DNA of 64,000 bases from Bolinopsis microptera (taxonomy: Eukaryota; Ctenophora; Tentaculata; Lobata; Bolinopsidae). The translations under genes were made by a program, and so were the position numbers. The notes under the pieces are model-generated. The model was not told the DNA's origin, did no database searches, and was given only the letters and a program-made list of their open reading frames with translations. Positions within the stretch are counted from its first letter, which is position 1. Every line of letters begins with the position of its first letter. The DNA lies in NCBI RefSeq assembly GCF_026151205.1, contig NC_087073.1, forward strand, positions 10,392,636 to 10,456,635, read 5' to 3'. Shown piece by piece: positions 57,472 through 64,000 of this stretch.

Positions 57472-58224
57472 TTATAAACCCCTCCGGGATAGAATAAGAT
57501 TCTGATAATCCCGGCTCCCGCTAAATAGATTCTGATAATCCCGGCTCCCGCTGTTAGTTTTTTCCCGCTGAATAAATAACCCCGGCACAGCTTTTATAAT
57601 CCCGCCCCGCTAATTTGGCTCAACAAGATTTGTTTTGTTTTGATATTCCATGAGAATTTAAACCGCGTACTGTCACGTGTTTTGATGACGTGTATCACGT
57701 GACTAACTACTACGACGCGCATTGGTAAAAAATGTCACGTGACCTATGGCTTAACGTAAGAACTATAAATACACTCGATCTACGTATCGGTCTAATTGCA
57801 GGCGCTGGCAAAACTCCAGCACACTACATTACTTAAACTCTTACATTAATTGGACCAGTTCCAAAACTTGTCTCGACGGTTACATTTGATTTTGTCCGGT
57901 TCGGTTAATTTTGTCGAGTTTGATATAAGCCATGTATTATAGTCGTCTACTTTGATGAACTTCATGACACGATATTATTATTAGCTTTTATCGCTTGCCA
58001 GGCTTAACTCGACGCCCCTTATCGATATTCATATTCATTCAACGTTCTGACTGAGGAATAATGTTTAGATATAACGCCAATTTCAAAAGTCATAGTACCT
58101 TAGTTGTATTTATTTGGAAGTCCCCAATTCCATTTCATATTTTCCATGATGATCTCATATAGCTAGAATTAAGAGTAAAATGTCAAATTTGTTGGTCCTA
58201 GCACTAACCCGGAGGGGTTTATAA
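57472..58224. mobile_element. 753-bp inverted-repeat element
   Basis: The 17-bp ends TTATAAACCCCTCCGGG (57472-57488) and complement (58208-58224) are perfect. Near the left end ATTCTGATAATCCCGGCTCC is doubled. No coding frame; non-autonomous. Confidence 0.7.
57670..57745. promoter_or_regulatory. Cluster of CACGTG E-boxes in the 753-bp element
   Basis: Three CACGTG sites in about 70 bp, one in the full palindrome GTCACGTGAC. This is the consensus for bHLH-zip factors of the MITF/TFE and USF type. Whether it acts is unknown. Confidence 0.35.
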
Positions 58225-58256
58225 CACATAACACCGGCACGCTTAAGTTATATTAA

Positions 58257-58391
58257 AATAACCCCTCGTGCTAAAGCACGTCGGGGTTATTTTCATAATA
58301 ATCCCTCGTGCTCCGCACTCGAAATTATTATAAATTTTTCCCGCGCGTCGCGGGAAAAATTGAAATATAATCCCTGCGCATGCCGGGGTTA
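58257..58391. repeat. Series of GC-rich hairpins with CCCTCGTGC motifs
   Basis: 58257-58291 forms a near-perfect stem (AATAACCCC-TCGTGCT with complement); 58333-58361 is a perfect 13-bp stem (AATTTTTCCCGCG) with 3-base loop; weaker pairs lie at 58297-58331 and 58366-58391. All share a TAATCCCT/AACCCC type 5' side. Confidence 0.75.
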
Positions 58392-58436
58392 TGTGTGTTG
58401 TATTACTATACAACAATATCATCAACAATATTGCAA

Positions 58437-59390
58437 CTCCCTCCCTCCCTCCCTCCCTCCCTCCCTCCCTCCCTCCCTCCCTCCCTCCCTCCCTCCCTCC
58501 CTCCCTCCCTCCCTCCCTCCCTCCCTCCCTCCCTCCCTCCCTCCCTCCCTCCCTCCCTCCCTCCCTCCCTCCCTCCCTCCCTCCCTCCCTCCCTCCCTCC
58601 CTCCCTCCCTCCCTCCCTCCCTCCCTCCCTCCCTCCCAGGGGCGTGCCCAGGGGGTGGCGATGGAGGCGGTCGCCGCCCCCTTTTTGAAATGTTGACCTA
58701 TAATTTTTTGTCGAAAATTGCTTTATATAGCAAAAAAATATTTTTATAACAAATTTTATAAAAATTTTCACAAAAAAATTAAACGACATCAAACACAAGT
58801 ATTACTTTTTAAACATATGTACTAATTTCGAACTAATTGAATAAGGCCGTTACATATGCCTTGTGCATACATTTTCCATGGAATGGCTGCCCTAATTCTA
58901 AGTAGCCACTCCTTCATGGTTGGGTGGGAATCACATTAAGAAACAGTTCAAGCTTAAAAGAGTCAAGAGATTAGTCATTAGTGATTAGAGAGAGGCAGAT
59001 TAATATGGGAAAGAGGAGCTAAAGTATCTACTTTGATCTAGTATCTTCATGTACAATGTTAGATGGCTGATGATATCCACTTGGCATCTAGGCTGATAAA
59101 GTTCAGCAATTTCTAATGACCAAGTGTGTATCAACTGCTTTGAACCTTCTGTAATGATATCCTTTAATCCTATTGGCTTAGCATATAATTCTATAATTTA
59201 GTCAACAAATTTTCCGGGGGCTGCGCCCCCGGGCCCCTGCCGCCGCTCGCTTCGCTCGCGGTGGTAGCCTTGGAGCCGGCGCTTCGCGCCGACTCCTCGC
59301 CTACCCCTTTCAAAAATCCTGTGCACGCCCCTGCTCCCTCCCTCCATCCCTCCCTCCCTCCCTCCCTCCCTCCATCCCTCCCTCCCTCTC
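58437..59390. repeat. (CTCC)n microsatellite, split by a transposon
   Basis: A pure 200-bp CTCC array (58437-58636) resumes after the inserted element at 59334 as CTCC with some CATC variants and passes into CT repeats. Long SLPP and GGRE frames are artefacts. Confidence 0.95.
58637..59333. mobile_element. hAT-like non-autonomous element (697 bp) inside the CTCC array
   Basis: The ends CAGGGGCGTGCCCAGG and the complement of CCTGTGCACGCCCCTG match with one mismatch in 16. Both flanks read CTCCCTCC, consistent with an 8-bp hAT target duplication but not proof within a repeat. Sub-terminal GC-rich hairpins (CGCTCGCTTCGCTCGCGG) are present. Confidence 0.85.
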
Positions 59391-59639
59391 TCTCTCTCTC
59401 CGCTCTATCTCTCTACCCCACCCTCTACAGCCACCATATGCTTTTACAACTATTATACTTTCTATTAGTACTGGCCTAAGCTACGGTGAGGACTAAATAC
59501 TAATAATAAATAATGCTCTGAGCTTCATTAGTATTTAGATAGCTCATCTCCGATGTGGTTACATAGTATTAGTCGCAAAATTATAGTACTGTTATATAAT
59601 ATAGCCAGTATATATTATATTATATAGTAGAGCGGGCTA

Positions 59640-59710
59640 TATTTCTCTGGTACTAATACTGGTACTAGCACCGCACCGGTACTGGGACAGTGGTAACTGG
59701 TACTAGTACT
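59640..59710. repeat. GGTAC/ACTAGTACC short repeat
   Basis: Imperfect units of GGTACTAGTACTGG occur here, related to the arrays at 19035 and 63616. Confidence 0.5.
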
Positions 59711-60763
59711 TGAGTGCTCCCTGAAGTGGTCATATAACATATTATTGACATTTCTACTAGCATCAGTACAAGTGATGTATAAACTTGATTATCACAACAA
59801 TATGTTGTATTGCAATTGTCATTAGCACGCTGTTCCTTGTCTGACCACTATAACTATCCCGCTTGTTATTACTAAAGCACGAATGATCTAATATATAAGA
59901 GTGACATCAGATGTAAGATGAAAGTAAAACACATATTATATTGAAAACATTAAAAGATGGTGCGGTTGGATGTGACCACAGTTCTGGCCAATGATCAGAA
60001 GTGATGAAGCACAGAACACAGCGCCCACGTCCAATGTGGCGGATTCAGGTTAGCACTTCGTCTCAGCTCAGATCCACAACGGAGTAAGAGTTGCACGACA
60101 CCTTGGATAATCAATTTGGTACATGTGAACATGAAACTTGATCAGAGCATGGGTTGGAGTTGATTAAATCCTCATCACGGGGAAATTTGGGGAAATTGCT
60201 CGGTGGCTGCAGGAAATTGAGCACGAGGAGCAGTATCACCGGGAGCAGTAGCACGTTCTCATTAAATTCTGTCGTAACTTAAACTAATATAAAATGGGGT
60301 GGATGGGGGGGGGGGTGGTGGGGTGTCATTTTGACTATCTAGCTTCCTCGGGAGCCATTTTTTTAACAGCAACAAAAAAGCCGATTTAAGTGCAGCTCAT
60401 GTCTCAAATTGTAACCCTTTTCAATCTCACTTTTGACCAATATTTGAAAGTTAAATAAGTCTCCAATTCCAAAAATCGAAACTGCCTCCCCCGGCCCCTA
60501 CCATTCTTATGTTTGGTACAGCAGGAGCTGTGAGTCGTGAGAGCGTATGTTGCTACTTGTAGAGCTGTACTGAGTAGTGTTACGAGAGGGGAAACACCGA
60601 GACCAGTGTGTGTTAACAGGTCGACACAATTAATTACAGTCGCTAGGATATGATATGCTCGCTATAATATTAGACAGCGTGGGCCCTGATCACACCTAGA
60701 TTATAGACTCATTGCATCTCCCAGTTCGAGCTCACTTGTCAACACGGATTACGGGGGCCCGGG

Positions 60764-61245
60764 CCAGCTTCTCTTCGTACACTGTGTGAAATGTACCAGC
60801 CAGCTTCCCCCGTACACTGTGTGAAATGTACCAGCCAGCTTCTCTGGTTCACTGTGTGAAATGTACCAGCCAGCTTCCCCCGTACACTGTGTGAAATGTA
60901 CCAGCCAGCTTCTCTCGTAGACTGTGTGAAATGTACCAGCCGCTTCACTCGTACACTGTGTGAAATGTACCAGCCAGCTTCTCTCGTACACTGTGTGAAA
61001 TGTACCAGCCAGCTTCTCTCGTACACTGTGTGAAATGTACCAGCCAGCTTCTCTCATACACTGTGTGAAATGTACCAGCCAGCTTCTCTCGTACACTGTG
61101 TGAAATGTACCAGCCAGCTTCTCTCGTACACTGTGTGAAATGTACCAGCCAGCTTCTCTCGTACACTGTGTGAAATGTACCAGCCAGCTTCTCTCGTACA
61201 CTGTGTGAAATGTACCAGCCAGCTTCCCCCGTACACTGTGTCACT
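60764..61245. repeat. 35-bp satellite, ~13-14 copies
   Basis: The unit is GTACACTGTGTGAAATGTAC followed by CAGCCAGCTTCTCTC, with a CCCC variant of the end. Because 35 is not a multiple of three, all three frames read through and give repetitive peptides; these are not genes. There are no spacers. Confidence 0.97.
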
Positions 61246-61261
61246 GTACCATCGCAAGATG

Positions 61262-62345
61262 TGTAAATTATAATAATAATAGTAATAATAGGATTATGGC
61301 CACATGGCCATCTCGACAAAACTTGAAACCCAACTGCACTCTACGCTATTGCAGTTCGCACAATATTATCAAAAAGAAAAATGTTCCTATCCGGAACATT
61401 TAATGATTAATTATTTTTAGGACGTTAACATGTAGTTCTGAATTTAACAATCAAGAAACATTGATTCCTCGGTATTTAGCAATCAATGGGTTATTAGACA
61501 TGAAATGTGCATATGAATCATGCTCACATGTATTTATTTTTGACATCAAGGTTTCGCTGAGATCCCAGAAGTGACCCTTTGACGATGCTCCACTCGCTAT
61601 CAGTTCATTTTTATAACATTGAAGTCGAGCTTTGAATGCGTCTACTGAACTGGCTTCTTTAACCGAACTTGGTACTTTGTTCCAGTAATTGGCAACACGG
61701 TTACTGAGGACCTGATTTCCTCTTTTATCTTTTAGGATCTTGGTACCGCTACGTGATATCCTGAAAAGATCTTGTCCATAGTCCACTTTACCCGTCGTTA
61801 TTTTAAAGGTTTCAATAAGATCACCCCTCATACGGCGCTCCAGTAGTGTTGTTAACTGGAGGATTCTCAGTCTCTCATCGTATGGTAGGATACCAATCCC
61901 GTCGATTATTCGTGTAAATTCTCTCTGAACGTCTTCTATCTTCTTAATAGTCCTCCAGTTTCCGTGCTCTGCTGGTAGATTCCACACTTGCACAGCGTAT
62001 TCGATGTGAGGTCGAACTAGAGTTCTGTAGACATTTAGCATAACAAATTTGTTACGGCAGATCAAACTTCGTTTGATCCAGCCTATAACAGACTTTGCTT
62101 TTTTCACGGACTTATCTATATGATCACTCCAGTCCAGGTTTCTGGTAGTTAGAACTCCAAGATCCTTTTCTGCCTTCACTTGGGGGAGGCGTTCCCCATT
62201 CATGAAGTACTCGTGCATTGGATTGTTACGCCCAATATGTAGTACCTTACACTTGCCATCCTTCACATTGAATCTTAGGAGCCATTCCTTCTCCCACGCA
62301 TTGAGTTTCAGTATATCATCTTGTGCAACACTGTGCTTATAAAAA
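61262..62345 (-). mobile_element. CR1/L2-like LINE 3' fragment, 5' truncated
   Basis: It reads on the minus strand from about 62345 (VAQDDILKLNAWEKEWLLRF). About 190 bp of 3' UTR lie below the stop at 61451 and end in TAATAATA-type repeats near 61262-61292. Small 3' repeats instead of poly-A suit the CR1/L2 groups. Most of the RT, and all of the endonuclease, are missing. Confidence 0.85.
61451..62345 (-). pseudogene. LINE RT C-terminal region
   Basis: The open frame includes FNVKDGKCKVLHIGRNNPMH, KDLGVLTTRNLDWSDHI, RTLVRPHIEYAVQVWNLP and TTLLERRMRGDLIETFKI, the thumb and tail of CR1-like reverse transcriptases. The catalytic aspartates are upstream of the break and absent. The frame itself is unbroken. 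Confidence 0.9.
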
Positions 62346-62393
62346 TTATAATCTATTCTCCGTAAACTTACATTGGAGCCCTATTGCATAGGG

Positions 62394-62432
62394 GTGTATT
62401 GTATGTATACAATATGTATACATACAATATAC
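62394..62432. repeat. AT-rich stem-loop
   Basis: GTATTGTATGTATAC and its complement are separated by five bases (AATAT), a stem of 14-15 pairs. Confidence 0.7.
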
Positions 62433-63615
62433 ACAATGACAATGTGTACTTTTCCACAGGTCCCCCACTGTACAACCACACACCAGCGTTATCTCCGGTC
62501 ATGGTAATGGCATGTGGAGAGGTGACTGTGATATTATGGAAATGCTACCCCTTGTTCCTTAGTGTTTATTCCAACACGTGACAGCCACTCTGGTTGATAT
62601 TGCATTGCCGCAAACTGGTTGGTCAGCCAATGTCACGTGTCAAAACAAACACCTCCAGCTCCTTGCTATAACACATTATTTGTAGCAGTGATCACGAGTT
62701 TTAAAATCATACACTATGCTCATATTTTAGTGGAAGGAATGCCTGGGAGAATATGCTAATATTACCTCTATTGTAACAATTTGTCTAGATATTATGGCCC
62801 AAATTTCATGTTAAACTCTCAGATTGCGTGGTTCTATCTCTATCCCTAGTTACTTCTATCTATATGCCCCTATTATTTGTAAATATCTCTGTTCATTTGT
62901 CCGTAATGGAACATTTTAAAACTACAAGTAGCGCTTCACTGTTTGTATATAATAATGAATGTTAATATACGCGTGACACAACTATGTACATATAAACGGA
63001 ATTTATTGAACTCGAGGATGGCAAAACTAAGATTGCATCCACGAAACTGATGCTAGCTGAAATCTTACACAACACAAGTACCAGGGAATATAATTATTAT
63101 ACATCAGTAGATTCAGTACATACCAGTCCTAGTTACCCAGTTTGATGTATATCAAGTCTGAAAGTAGAACTCCAGACCTTGCTTTAACATGAGGATTAAT
63201 GAATTAGATACATCAGCTCCATGCTTGAAATGCTTCTCGTTTAAATTGACGTCACGATCTCTCCGACCTCTTTATTTCTTGAGTCCATTAAGATATAGAG
63301 CGGAGCGAGAGCTTGATCAAGCATTTCAATTTTGCACTGTTACTATTAATAGGACCGGTTCATTTTGACAAGGTCTAATGACACGCTCACTGGTATTTGC
63401 CCGACTCTGATCGGAAAGTGAAAGTGCAGGAATGCAAGGTAAACATTAAACAAGATACCTTATATTAATGTTATACACGCTGTACAATACCCTGTTTTCA
63501 GCTCCTCGTATAGTGCGTGACAGAAAAGGACGGCTTTAGAATTGAGACCATTGAAAAGGAAGAATAATATACACATTACACAATGAATATCCGGTAAAGA
63601 CAAAGTAAAGATCTA
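62433..63615. other. No gene seen
   Basis: Open frames are short and without support. Two CACGTG sites (62574, 62634) are present about 60 bp apart in inverted context. Confidence 0.5.
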
Positions 63616-64000
63616 TTGTAGTACACTAGTAAGTAGAAGGTACTGGCTACTGGTCTACTGTAGTACACTAGTAAGTAGTAGGTACTGGCTAATGTAGTAC
63701 ACTAGTAAGTAGTAGGTACTGGCTACTGGTCTACTGTAGTACACTAGTAAGTAGTAGGTACTGGTCTACTGTTGAGTGTAGTACACTAGTAAGTAGTAGG
63801 TACTTGCTACTGAAGTACACTAGTAAGTAGTAGGTACTGGCTACTGGTCTACTGTAGTACACTAGTAAGTAGTAGGTACTGGTCTACTGTAGTACACTAG
63901 TAAGTAGTAGGTACTGGTCTACTGTAGTACACTAGTAAGTAGTAGGTACTGGCTACTGGTTTACTGTAGTACACTAGTAAGTAGTAGGTACTTGCTACTG
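63616..64000. repeat. ~42-bp minisatellite cut by window edge
   Basis: The unit GTAGTACACTAGTAAGTAGT is followed by AGGTACTGGCTACTGGTCTACT, with a shorter form lacking GGCTACT. About nine copies, continuing beyond 64000. Confidence 0.93.

Noticed and set aside
58257..58361. Bacterial-type intrinsic terminators or contamination
   Set aside because: The hairpins are embedded in AT-rich eukaryotic sequence beside transposons and not after any gene.
58360..58798. Proline/serine- and glycine/arginine-rich frames
   Set aside because: Translation of the CTCC array and part of an inserted hAT-like element.
60739..61319. Repeat protein with REAGWYISHSV units; also considered as a CRISPR array
   Set aside because: The 35-bp unit reads open in all three frames, so it is a satellite. 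Units are contiguous without spacers, and the genome is an animal's.

Overview
This window is nuclear DNA of an invertebrate animal. Evidence: two metazoan housekeeping genes split by GT-AG introns, AT-rich introns full of transposons, non-LTR retrotransposons with animal-type reverse transcriptases, and many microsatellites and minisatellites. I cannot name the species or phylum from the sequence.

The window is organised around two convergent genes. (1) 6012-18071 (+): sixteen exons of an SLC12A9-type cation-chloride cotransporter, 741 codons and a stop. The N-terminal exons, with start codon and first membrane segments, are not visible and are probably left of the window. (2) 54221-19895 (-): a complete cAMP phosphodiesterase of the PDE8 family over about 34 kb. 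Its order is MGC myristoylation start, receiver-like domain, PAS domain, and HD-type catalytic domain in one 955-nt exon. The sixteen-exon model is in phase throughout and gives 810 codons plus stop. The 3' ends of the two genes face each other across 18072-19894.

Layout. 1-3212: decayed Ty1/copia element (-) with its 5' LTR at 3215-3446. 3447-12677: repeat-rich intron sequence around the first SLC12A9 exons. 12678-18071: compact SLC12A9 exons. 18072-19894: convergent intergenic region with a small MITE and a GGTACC minisatellite. 19895-38721: PDE8 exons 16 to 3. Their introns hold a 2.0-kb TTAA-flanked inverted-repeat element, a 5.5-kb palindrome carrying a nested element, and a TTAA-flanked foldback close to an exon. 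38722-51818: the 13-kb PDE8 intron 2, with two abutting TTAA foldbacks, a non-LTR retrotransposon (RT plus RNase H) and one cassette-exon candidate. 51819-54221: PDE8 exons 2 and 1. 54222-64000: upstream DNA with inverted-repeat elements, a hAT-like element inside a CCCT array, a 35-bp satellite, a 5'-truncated CR1-like LINE and a further minisatellite cut by the right edge.

The main points for a second look are: two phase-equivalent, apparently mutually exclusive exons in the PDE8 receiver domain (37145-37202 and 37899-38001) separated by a 28-bp minisatellite; an alternative donor and a possible cassette exon near the PDE8 N-terminus; a family of TTAA-flanked foldbacks, one inserted exactly at the terminal TTAA of another; the 5.5-kb palindrome; and tandem arrays that repeatedly sit against splice sites. 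I found no new multi-gene system.
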